In this document: piece after piece, positions 27,281 to 35,062 of the stretch
Numbering within the stretch: the stretch's first letter is position 1
Layout of the letters: the number at the start of each line of letters is the position of its first letter
From: Rhizobium sp. 32-5/1
Lineage (GTDB): Bacteria; Pseudomonadota; Alphaproteobacteria; Rhizobiales; Rhizobiaceae
DNA length: 64,000 bases
Assembly: GCF_029537235.1 (NCBI RefSeq)
Contig: NZ_CP120638.1
Span: 2,718,501 to 2,782,500, forward strand
Direction of reading: 5' to 3'
Program-made: the position numbers and the translations under genes
The notes under the pieces: generated by a model
Told to the model about the DNA's origin: nothing
Databases searched by the model: none
What the model saw: the letters and a program-made list of their open reading frames with translations, nothing else

Positions 27281-29288
27281 TCCCCAACCCCATGCTTCGA
27301 TAGCAAGACCCGCCCGGTCGATCCGTTTCCGGCTGCTGGCGATCGCGCTTTTGCCGACGCTGGTCATCCTGCCGCTTCTGCTCGGCATCGCCATCACCCG
27401 CTGGAATGCAAAATTCGATGCGGTGCTGATTACGAAGGTCAATGGCGACCTGACGATCGCGCATCAGTATCTGTCGCGCATCCTCGAAAACACCGGCGAG
27501 CACATCCAGGCGCTTGCCGCCTCCGCCGCTTTTCGCGATGTAGCCGGTGAAGCGCCGGGTGCCGGCGTTTCAGGCTTTCTCGATCAAAGCCGCGACCGGC
27601 TGGGCCTGGATTTTCTGCTGCTTGTCGATGAAGGCGGTCGCAGTATCCAAGGAGAGGGTCTGCCTGTCATCGACCCCGGCTGGCCGGTCGTCGTTTCCGC
27701 GCTCAGGGGCAAGTCCCAGACTGCGATCGACATCTTCACGAACGACCAGCTGGCGCGAATCGGGCAGCCGCTTGCAGAGCGCGCCCGTATCGATCTTGTG
27801 CCAACCGCCAATGCCGTACCGACGGATCGCAGCACCGAGGCGCGGGGCATGGTCGTTCATTCGGCAAGCCCGGTGGTGTTGCAGGGCGGGAGCAAGGCTG
27901 TGCTGGTGGGCGGCATCCTGCTCAACCAGAATCTTGTTTTCATCGATACGATCAACGATCTGGTCTATCGCGAAAAGAGCCTGCCGGAGGGCAGCCAGGG
28001 CACGGCGACGCTGTTTCTCGAGGATGTGCGGATCAGCACCAATGTGCGCCTGTTCGAGGATCGCCGGGCGCTCGGCACGCGGGTTTCCGGCGCGGTGCGA
28101 GAGGCGGTGCTGGGCGAGGGGCGCACTTGGCTCGACAGCGCTTTTGTTGTCAACGACTGGTACATCTCTGCCTATGAGCCGATTTCCGACAGTTTCGGCA
28201 AGCGCGTTGGCATGCTCTATGTCGGCTTTCTCGAAACACCGTTCCGGCAGGCGAAATACAGTACGCTGCTGACGATCGTGCTCGCCTTTCTCGTCGTCAC
28301 CGCGGTCAGCGTGCCGATTTTCCTGCGTTGGGCACGGGCAATCTTCAAGCCGCTGGAGCGCGTGAACGGCACGATCGCCGATGTCGAGGCCGGCGACATG
28401 GGGGCGCGCACGGGATTAAGGGACGTCAGCGACGAGATCGGTCGGGTGGCGCTGCATCTGGATGGGTTGCTCGATCAGTTGCAGCAGCGCGACAGGGAGC
28501 TGCGCCAATGGAACGACGAACTTAACGACCGTGTAGCCGAGCGAACGCGTGAGCTGGAACTTGCCAACCGGCAGATCGAGGCGACGACAAAACAGCTGAT
28601 CATGTCGGAGAAGCTGGCGGCGATCGGCGAGATCACGGCGGGTGTCGCCCATGAAATCAACAATCCGATCGCCGTCATGCAGGGCAATCTCGATGTCGTG
28701 CGCAGCGTGCTCGGCCCGCAGGCCGACGCGGCGCGCACGGAATTTCGCCTCATCGACGAACAGATCCACCGCATCAGCCAGATTGTCACCAAGCTGTTGC
28801 AGTTCGCCAAGCCGGAGGAGTATGCCGGCTATGTCGAGCGCCATGCGCCGGCCGGTCTCATCTCCGATTGCCTGCCGCTGGTGCAGCACCTCGTCAACAA
28901 GGCGGAGATCGAACTGGTGCGGGATGATCAGGCGACGCGGCTGGTGCTGATGAACCGCACGGAACTGCAGCAGGTCGTGATCAACCTGATCGTCAACGCT
29001 ATTCACGCCATGCCGGATGGCGGGCGACTTTCGATCCTAACGCGCAACGAGGGTCAGGAGGGTAAGCCTGGGCTTGTAATCGAGGTTGCCGATACCGGCA
29101 TCGGCATTGCGCCGGATGTGATGGAACGGATTTTTGATCCGTTCTTCACGACCAAGCGCCAGAAGGGCACGGGGCTCGGTCTCTCGATCAGCCAAAGACT
29201 GGTCTCCCGCCAGGGCGGGCGCATCACCGCCGAAAGCGAGCCGGGCAGGGGCACTACTTTTTCCGTCTGGCTTCCGGAAGCCGACTAG
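27273..29288 (+). CDS. Sensor histidine kinase
   Basis: A 671-residue membrane kinase. There is a helix at about 21-43, a periplasmic sensor region of about 280 residues (double-Cache-like by size and position), a second helix near 332-352, then a HAMP region, a coiled coil, DHp and ATPase domains. The phospho-acceptor is His460 in AHEINNP; the ATP-binding boxes DTGIGI and GTGLGLS are present. The start ATG at 27273 overlaps the stop of the response regulator. It phosphorylates the adjacent NtrC-type regulator by inference. The ligand is unknown; the neighbouring OFA transporter suggests a small carboxylate. Confidence 0.92.
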   Translation: MADPQPHASIARPARSIRFRLLAIALLPTLVILPLLLGIAITRWNAKFDAVLITKVNGDLTIAHQYLSRILENTGEHIQALAASAAFRDVAGEAPGAGVSGFLDQSRDRLGLDFLLLVDEGGRSIQGEGLPVIDPGWPVVVSALRGKSQTAIDIFTNDQLARIGQPLAERARIDLVPTANAVPTDRSTEARGMVVHSASPVVLQGGSKAVLVGGILLNQNLVFIDTINDLVYREKSLPEGSQGTATLFLEDVRISTNVRLFEDRRALGTRVSGAVREAVLGEGRTWLDSAFVVNDWYISAYEPISDSFGKRVGMLYVGFLETPFRQAKYSTLLTIVLAFLVVTAVSVPIFLRWARAIFKPLERVNGTIADVEAGDMGARTGLRDVSDEIGRVALHLDGLLDQLQQRDRELRQWNDELNDRVAERTRELELANRQIEATTKQLIMSEKLAAIGEITAGVAHEINNPIAVMQGNLDVVRSVLGPQADAARTEFRLIDEQIHRISQIVTKLLQFAKPEEYAGYVERHAPAGLISDCLPLVQHLVNKAEIELVRDDQATRLVLMNRTELQQVVINLIVNAIHAMPDGGRLSILTRNEGQEGKPGLVIEVADTGIGIAPDVMERIFDPFFTTKRQKGTGLGLSISQRLVSRQGGRITAESEPGRGTTFSVWLPEAD

Positions 29289-29301
29289 TCGCTGGAGCCA
29301 A

Positions 29302-29339
29302 TGGACATTTTGTCCTGCCCACGATGGACATTCTGTCCA
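29302..29339. promoter_or_regulatory. Two palindromic enhancer sites for the sigma54 activator
   Basis: TGGACATTTTGTCC (29302-29315) and TGGACATTCTGTCCA (29325-29339) are two copies of GGACA-N3-TGTCC with centres 23 bases apart. They lie about 60-90 bases upstream of the -24 element, the usual place for NtrC-family activator binding. Confidence 0.8.
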
Positions 29340-29390
29340 AGTTGCTGTCGAGGTGTCCCTTAACCTATTGATTTTTCTGATCTGTCCAGC

Positions 29391-29406
29391 TGGCATGCCC
29401 GTTGCA
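29391..29406 (+). promoter_or_regulatory. Sigma54 (-24/-12) promoter of the OFA transporter
   Basis: TGGCATGCCCGTTGCA matches the sigma54 consensus TGGCACG-N4-TTGCW with one mismatch. It lies 133 bases upstream of the transporter start, behind the two GGACA-N3-TGTCC palindromes. Confidence 0.85.
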
Positions 29407-29538
29407 GGGTAGGGCCGAGCCGGAGATGCGGCTAGTCATGCGTTGAGGAGCGCAAGCCAGAGATACTGCAATTCTCCGGACTAAAGCAGCAACAGGGATC
29501 CGCTCAAGAGATACCGGGCGGAACGGAGGGAGACATTC

Positions 29539-31191
29539 ATGTCCACAGCAACGGAGACTTTCACAGGCGGAGGCGGCGTGGGGCTGCTCGACCGCGAGCG
29601 CATCATTGCCAAGCCGGGCTTCAATCGCTGGCTTGTTCCACCCGCCGCGCTGGCCATCCATCTCTGTATCGGCATGGCCTACGGCTTCAGCGTATTCTGG
29701 CTGCCGCTGACCAAATCCATCGGCATCACTGCGTCAACGACCTGCGCAGACATGACGCTGATCTCCGCGCTTTTCACCACAAGCTGTGACTGGCGCGTCA
29801 GCGATCTTGGCTGGATCTACACGCTGTTCTTCGTTCTTCTCGGTTCCTCTGCTGCCATCTGGGGTGGGTGGCTGGAAAAGGCCGGGCCGCGCAAGGCCGG
29901 CTTCGTCTCGGCCATCTGCTGGTGTGGCGGTATTGCGATTGCCGCGATCGGCGTGATGACCCATCAACTCTGGCTGATGTGGCTTGGTGCTGGCGTGATC
30001 GGCGGCATCGGTCTTGGCCTCGGCTATATCTCACCCGTTTCGACGCTGATCAAATGGTTTCCCGACCGTCGCGGCATGGCGACCGGCATGGCGATCATGG
30101 GTTTTGGCGGCGGCGCGATGATCGGTGCACCGCTTGCCGACATGCTGATGAACACCTTCAAGTCGGCGACCTCTGTTGGCGTCTGGCAGACCTTCTTCGT
30201 CATGGCGGCGATCTATTTCGTCTTCATGATGGGCGGCGCCTTCGGGTACAGAATCCCGCCGGCCGGATGGAAGCCGGAAGGCTGGACACCGCCGGCCGAC
30301 AAGAGCGCGATGATCACCACGCGCCACGTGCACCTGCGCGATGCCCACAAGACCAGGCAGTTCTGGCTGATCTGGGCCGTACTCTGCCTCAACGTGTCGG
30401 CTGGCATCGGCGTCATCGGCATGGCGTCGCCGATGCTGCAGGAAATCTTCGCCGGCTCGCTGCTTGGCCAGCCGGATCTGAAGTTCTCCGATCTGAGCCC
30501 CGAGCAACTGACGGCTATTGCCGCGATCGCTGCCGGCTTCACGGGCCTTCTGTCGCTGTTCAACATCGGCGGCCGCTTCTTCTGGGCCTCGCTGTCGGAT
30601 AAGATCGGCCGCAAGAATACCTACTTTACCTTCTTCGCGCTTGGCATTGTGCTTTATGCGCTTGCTCCCTGGGCTGCGGGTCTCGGCTCGAAGATCCTGT
30701 TCGTCGGCATGTTCTGCATTATCCTGTCGATGTATGGCGGCGGTTTCGCCACCATCCCGGCCTATCTCGCCGACATTTTCGGAACGCAGTTTGTCGGCGC
30801 GATCCATGGGCGGCTGCTGACGGCCTGGGCAACGGCAGGCATCATCGGCCCTGTTGTCGTCAACTACATCAGAGAAGCCCAGATCGCCGCCGGTATTCCG
30901 CGGGCGCAGGTCTACGACTTCACGATGTACATTCTGGCCGGCATGCTGGCGCTTGGCTTCATCGCCAATCTCTTCGTCCGGCCGCTTGCCGACAAATGGT
31001 TCATGTCGGATGCTGAAGTGGCGTCCCTGCAGGCCAAGACCAAGGCTGCGTCCGTCGGACCGACAGGCTCGTTTGGCATCGGCACAGGCGGTTTTGACGG
31101 CAAGGCTGCGATTGCCTGGGCGATCGTTGGCCTGCCGATTCTCTGGGGTGTGTGGATTACCCTGCAGAAGACCTTCGTTCTGTTCGGATAA
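29539..31191 (+). CDS. OFA family MFS transporter (oxalate/formate antiporter type)
   Basis: A 550-residue major facilitator of the oxalate:formate antiporter (OFA) family, with twelve or more hydrophobic helices. Family features include the GYISPVSTLIKWFPDRRGMATG block and FFWASLSDKIGRKN between the halves. It has an extra loop near residues 75-95 with two cysteines (TTCADM, TTSCDW) and a hydrophobic C-terminal helix. It exchanges or imports small carboxylates at the inner membrane; the real substrate is unknown, since OFA members are widely mis-assigned. Expression is probably sigma54-dependent under the adjacent two-component system. Confidence 0.87.
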   Translation: MSTATETFTGGGGVGLLDRERIIAKPGFNRWLVPPAALAIHLCIGMAYGFSVFWLPLTKSIGITASTTCADMTLISALFTTSCDWRVSDLGWIYTLFFVLLGSSAAIWGGWLEKAGPRKAGFVSAICWCGGIAIAAIGVMTHQLWLMWLGAGVIGGIGLGLGYISPVSTLIKWFPDRRGMATGMAIMGFGGGAMIGAPLADMLMNTFKSATSVGVWQTFFVMAAIYFVFMMGGAFGYRIPPAGWKPEGWTPPADKSAMITTRHVHLRDAHKTRQFWLIWAVLCLNVSAGIGVIGMASPMLQEIFAGSLLGQPDLKFSDLSPEQLTAIAAIAAGFTGLLSLFNIGGRFFWASLSDKIGRKNTYFTFFALGIVLYALAPWAAGLGSKILFVGMFCIILSMYGGGFATIPAYLADIFGTQFVGAIHGRLLTAWATAGIIGPVVVNYIREAQIAAGIPRAQVYDFTMYILAGMLALGFIANLFVRPLADKWFMSDAEVASLQAKTKAASVGPTGSFGIGTGGFDGKAAIAWAIVGLPILWGVWITLQKTFVLFG

Positions 31192-31212
31192 CTCCTCAGA
31201 TCTCACGAAATG

Positions 31213-31241
31213 CAAAAAGCCGCCCTGAAAGGCGGCTTTTT
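31213..31241. terminator. Bidirectional terminator between OFA transporter and cheW
   Basis: AAAAAGCCGCC / GGCGGCTTTTT stem with a short loop (CTGAAA). It has A and T tracts on both sides, so it can serve both convergent genes. Confidence 0.92.
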
Positions 31242-31262
31242 CAATGGAATAGAGGCTTCAGA

Positions 31263-31739
31263 TCAGGCTGCGAGGTCTTCGACTTCGCGTTCCTTGAACA
31301 TCCGCGCCAGGTTGAGGAAGCAGATCATGCCGGTCTCGTTGGCGATAATGCCTTCGGCAAAGCTCTTGTCGAACGAGGTCGTGATTTCCGGAACCGGCTG
31401 AACCTGGTCGCCGCGAACCGTCAGAATGTCGGAGACGCGGTCAACGACGAGGCCGATGACCATGCTGTGGACTTCGGCAACGACGATGGCGCTGCGCTCA
31501 TTGGCAACGGTCGATTTCATGCCGAGCTTGTGGGCGAGGTCGATGATAGGGATCACTGTGCCGCGCAGGTTCATCACGCCGAGAACTTCAGGCGGGGAGT
31601 GAGGGATCGGTGTCGAGGGCGCCCAACCGCGGATTTCGCGGATCGTCGTCGTCTTCACGCAGAATTCCTGATCGTGCAGACGGAAGGCGATGATTTCGAG
31701 ATTTTCCGTACCGAAACCGGCCACCGGTGTATTGGACAT
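31263..31739 (-). CDS. cheW: Chemotaxis coupling protein CheW
   Basis: A 158-residue CheW-domain protein: EIIAFRLHDQEFCV, the VLGVMNLRGTVIPIIDL core, and AIVVAEVHSMVIGLVVDRV. CheW links chemoreceptors to the CheA kinase in cytoplasmic signalling arrays. The ATG at 31739 (MSNTPVAGFG) follows GGGAGA. It is an orphan: no receptor, CheA or flagellar gene is nearby. Confidence 0.92.
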   Translation of the reverse strand: MSNTPVAGFGTENLEIIAFRLHDQEFCVKTTTIREIRGWAPSTPIPHSPPEVLGVMNLRGTVIPIIDLAHKLGMKSTVANERSAIVVAEVHSMVIGLVVDRVSDILTVRGDQVQPVPEITTSFDKSFAEGIIANETGMICFLNLARMFKEREVEDLAA

Positions 31740-31876
31740 CAAAATTCTCCCAGATTTCCTGAGTTGCGGCCGCGGCCGTATTTGCATCTATGGGAGGATT
31801 GTAGTCACAGCTTTCTTAATTTCCCTTAAACTCATGAACTGAATTTCTGCGTGGAGAGCCAAGGTGGTTCATATGA

Positions 31877-31909
31877 AAATGCCCCGGCATGTTGGCAACC
31901 GGGGCATGA
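31877..31909 (-). terminator. Terminator after rocD
   Basis: On the minus strand, TGCCCCGG and CCGGGGCA form a stem with an 11-base loop, followed by TTTT. It lies about 25 bases after the rocD stop. Confidence 0.85.
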
Positions 31910-31933
31910 TTGATGTGGGGCAGTGTCGGGAGA

Positions 31934-33138
31934 TCAGGCGGCGGCCAAAACCTCGGCAAACTGCCCGACGGCCCAGTCCACCTGATCTGCCGTGATCACC
32001 AACGGGGGAGCGATGCGGATCGTGTCGCCATGGGTATCCTTCGCAAGGATGGCGCGTTCCTTCAGTGCTTCGCAATATTTGCGCGCACCACCGGCTTCCG
32101 GAACGAGTTCGACGGCCAGCATCAGCCCGCGGCCGCGAACTTCCTTGATGATGTTGGATCGGATGTCCTTGAGGCCTGTCTGGAAGCGATCGCCCATTTT
32201 TGCGGAGTTCTCGATCATGCCTTCCTCTGTCAGCGCCTTCAGCGCCGCGCGGGCAATGGCGCAGGCGAGCGGATTGCCGCCAAAGGTCGAGCCGTGCTGC
32301 CCAGGCTTCAGCACCCCAAGGACTTCCGAGTTCGAAAGCACGGCTGAAACGGGGTAAAAGCCGCCCGAAAGTGCCTTGCCGATCAGCGTCATATCGGCCT
32401 CGATGCCTTCGTGCTCTTCCGCCAGCAGCTTGCCAGTGCGGCCAAGGCCCGTCTGGATTTCGTCTAGGATCAGCGTGATGCCATGTTTGGTGCAGAGTTC
32501 GCGCACGGCAGGGAAATAGCCTGCCGGCGGGATCATCACACCCGCTTCCCCTGGATCGGCTCGATCAGGAAGGCGACCGTGTTTTCGGTTATGGCCTCCC
32601 GGAAGGACTCGAGATCGCCGAAGGTGACGGTTTTGAACCCCGGTGCGAAGGGGCCGAAATTGGCGCGGGCATCCGGATCGGTGGAAAAACCAACGATGCC
32701 CATGGTGCGGCCGTGGAAATTATTGGAGCAGACGATGATCTCGGCGCAGTTCTCCGGAACGCCCTTGACCTCATAACCCCATTTGCGCACGGCCTTGACG
32801 GCTGTTTCGACCGCCTCGGCGCCGGAGTTCATTGGCAGGATCTTGTGGCTGCCGGTGAGCGCTGCGAGTTCCTCGTAGAGATGCGCCAACTGATCGTTGC
32901 GGAAGGCGCGGGAAGTGAGCGTCAGCTTGCCGGCCTGTTCGATCATCGCGGCCAGAATCTTCGGATGGCAATGGCCCTGGTTGACGGCCGAGTATGCTGA
33001 GAGACAATCGAGATAGCGCTTGCCCTCGGTATCCCAGACATAGACGCCTTCGCCACGCGACAGGACGACGTCCAGCGGTTTGTAGTTGTGCGCGCCAAGA
33101 CGGTATTCGGTTTCAATCAGTGCGGATGTCGTGTTCAT
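31934..33138 (-). CDS. rocD: Ornithine aminotransferase, frame broken at 32548-32551
   Basis: A PLP-dependent class III aminotransferase converting ornithine and 2-oxoglutarate to glutamate semialdehyde. The N-terminal part (33138-32536; [14 protein letters not shown] and family blocks) ends at [12 protein letters not shown]. The rest (from 32539) begins [13 protein letters not shown] and carries the PLP-lysine region LIGKALSGG and STFGGNPLA. The expected junction is [16 protein letters not shown], restored by one C in the C4 run (plus strand) at 32548-32551; the repaired length is 401 residues, normal for RocD. It is 25 bases downstream of arginase in the same operon. GAGGG precedes the ATG at 33138. 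Confidence 0.88.
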
Positions 33139-33163
33139 GCGGGTTCCCTCTTTGTATTTTGTA

Positions 33164-34099
33164 TCAGGCGCTTCTGGTCGGGCGATCGAGTATCCGGCGG
33201 CCGAAGAGGCTGGCCGTCAGTTCGACGAGAATGCGGGCGCTCTTGCCGCGATCGTCGAGAAACGGATTGAGTTCGACAAGGTCGAGCGACGAAACAAGGC
33301 CGGTATCGCAGAGCATTTCCATGATCAGGTGCGCCTCGCGGAAGGTCGCGCCGCCGGGCACCGTCGTGCCGACACCGGGTGCGAATTCCGGATCGAGGAA
33401 ATCGACGTCGAGGCTGACATGCAGCAGACCGTCTGCGGCTTTCACCGTGGCGATGATCTCGTGCATGATGTGGGCCATGCCGGTTTCGTCTATGGCGCGC
33501 ATGTCGAAGACATTGACACCATGCTCGGCGATTTCCTCGCGCTCGCGCTCATCGACCGAACGGATACCGACCTGAAAGACCTTTTTCGGATCGACGAAGG
33601 GGCGGTCTTTGTCGAGGATCGGCGCAAATTCCGCTTCGCCGCAGAAGAAGGCGACGGGCATGCCGTGCATATTGCCGGATGGAGTCGTCGCAGGCGAATT
33701 GAAGTCGGCATGGGCGTCGAGCCAGAGGACGAAGAGCGGCCGGCCGACATCGGCAGCGTGGCGGGCCATGCCGGAAACGGAGCCCATGGCCAGCGCATGA
33801 TCACCGCCGAGGATGATGGGCACACCGCCTGATCGCGCCACATCATGGACCGCGGTATCGAGCGCGCGGGTATAGGCCGCAACGATCTGCAGGTTGTTGG
33901 CGCCCTTGTGGTTTGGCAGGTCGCGGGCGGGCAGGGGTTTCAGGTCACCCTCGTCGGTCACCACATGGCCAAGCTCGGCCAGCGTCGTATCAAGACCAGC
34001 GATACGCAGGGCGGCAGGTCCCATGGCGCAGCCGCGGCGGCCGGATCCTTCTTCGATCGGTGCTCCGATCAGTGTGATCTTCTTCTTGATATCGGCCAT
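33164..34099 (-). CDS. rocF: Arginase
   Basis: A 311-residue binuclear manganese enzyme hydrolysing arginine to ornithine and urea. The metal motifs are all present: [16 protein letters not shown] and SLDVDFLDP. With rocD downstream it makes an arginine-to-glutamate-semialdehyde pathway (compare Agrobacterium arcA-ocd/rocD systems). A divergent Lrp-type gene 132 bp upstream is the probable arginine-responsive activator. Confidence 0.94.
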   Translation of the reverse strand: MADIKKKITLIGAPIEEGSGRRGCAMGPAALRIAGLDTTLAELGHVVTDEGDLKPLPARDLPNHKGANNLQIVAAYTRALDTAVHDVARSGGVPIILGGDHALAMGSVSGMARHAADVGRPLFVLWLDAHADFNSPATTPSGNMHGMPVAFFCGEAEFAPILDKDRPFVDPKKVFQVGIRSVDEREREEIAEHGVNVFDMRAIDETGMAHIMHEIIATVKAADGLLHVSLDVDFLDPEFAPGVGTTVPGGATFREAHLIMEMLCDTGLVSSLDLVELNPFLDDRGKSARILVELTASLFGRRILDRPTRSA

Positions 34100-34214
34100 T
34101 GTGATCCCCGCAGGTTTGCGTGTTGCCGGTTTATCCGGATTTTCTGCTCGGGATTATACGGGTTTAAGCGTTGGCAAATAGATGGAAAACTGGCAGTTAG
34201 ATGGCCTAAATCGA

Positions 34215-34249
34215 CATAATGATAAGCTTGGATGCTCATAATGATAAGC
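34215..34249. promoter_or_regulatory. Tandem 13-bp direct repeats in the rocF/Lrp promoter region
   Basis: CATAATGATAAGC occurs at 34215-34227 and again at 34237-34249, 22 bases (two helical turns) apart. The second copy overlaps the start region of the Lrp gene. It may be an Lrp binding site for autoregulation, or simply a small tandem duplication. Confidence 0.45.
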
Positions 34250-34684
34250 CTCGACGATCTCGACCATTCGCTGATCAGCGCCTTGCGTCACAACGCACGC
34301 ACGCCCGTCTCTTCGCTCGCGGCAACGACCGGGGCATCCCGGGCGACAGTGGCGGCCCGGATCGAGCGGCTTGTGGCCTCCGGCACGATCGCCGCCTTCA
34401 CGATCCGGACCGGTGCGGAGCTTTCCGGCAGCGGCGTGCGTGCCATCGTCCTGATCGAGGTTCATGGCAAGATGGCCGATCGCGTTGCAACCCAGTTGCG
34501 CGGCCTGCCTCAGGTACGCGCACTGCATTCGACAAACGGCCGCTGGGATTTCATCGCCGAACTTGAGGACAAGGACCTGGCAACCTTCGACGAGACTTTG
34601 CGGCTTATCAGGCTGATTGACGGGATCAACCTGACGGAGACGAATATTCTGCTGAAGACCAGTAAGATTTCGGCGGCTTTTTAG
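34232..34684 (+). CDS. Lrp/AsnC family regulator (probable arginine catabolism regulator)
   Basis: A 150-residue Lrp/AsnC protein. The N-terminal helix-turn-helix (LISALRHNARTPVSSLAATTGASRATV...) precedes the RAM domain (VRALHSTNGRWDFIAEL). It is divergent from rocF-rocD. Agrobacterium has an Lrp-type activator of arginase, so this is the likely regulator of the operon. The ATG at 34232 and the ATG at 34241 are both possible starts; neither has a strong ribosome site. Confidence 0.85.
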   Translation: MLIMISLDDLDHSLISALRHNARTPVSSLAATTGASRATVAARIERLVASGTIAAFTIRTGAELSGSGVRAIVLIEVHGKMADRVATQLRGLPQVRALHSTNGRWDFIAELEDKDLATFDETLRLIRLIDGINLTETNILLKTSKISAAF

Positions 34685-34756
34685 GCCAAATGCGTCAGAT
34701 AATAGAATATACGACTTGGGCTTCTAATCGCGACATCAATGGTGTTGGAGTTTTTG

Positions 34757-35062
34757 ATGAAAGGCACTGTATCTTACGTTGACTTGCCGAGCCGAGTTGA
34801 AGTGATCGAGAGATTGACGGCCCTTGCAGAAGGACGATCCTCGCCCGAGGACACTGCCAAGTGGGCGTGGCATTGGCTAGTCATCGACGAGACCCCTGGC
34901 TTTGACGTCCGGATTCATGACTGGGCTGTGTGGGATGCGCTTAAGCTGTTGTCCGGTGCTGATGCGCACGGTTGGGACAGACCCTATCTCTACGGGGAAA
35001 AGGATTTTGTCGATTGGCTGAAAGAATTGACTGACGCGCCGGTTCGATCCATTCCCAGTTAA
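34757..35062 (+). CDS. Hypothetical protein (about 101 residues)
   Basis: A small acidic, Trp-rich soluble protein (WAWHWLVIDETPGFDVRIHDWAVWDAL). No family is recognised. The ATG at 34757 (MKGTVSYVD) is chosen for a TTGGAG six bases upstream; an ATG at 34739 is in frame. Its stop overlaps the stop of convergent tamB by three bases. Acidic Trp-rich orphans of this size are sometimes immunity proteins, but no toxin gene is present and I do not claim that. Confidence 0.65.
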   Translation: MKGTVSYVDLPSRVEVIERLTALAEGRSSPEDTAKWAWHWLVIDETPGFDVRIHDWAVWDALKLLSGADAHGWDRPYLYGEKDFVDWLKELTDAPVRSIPS

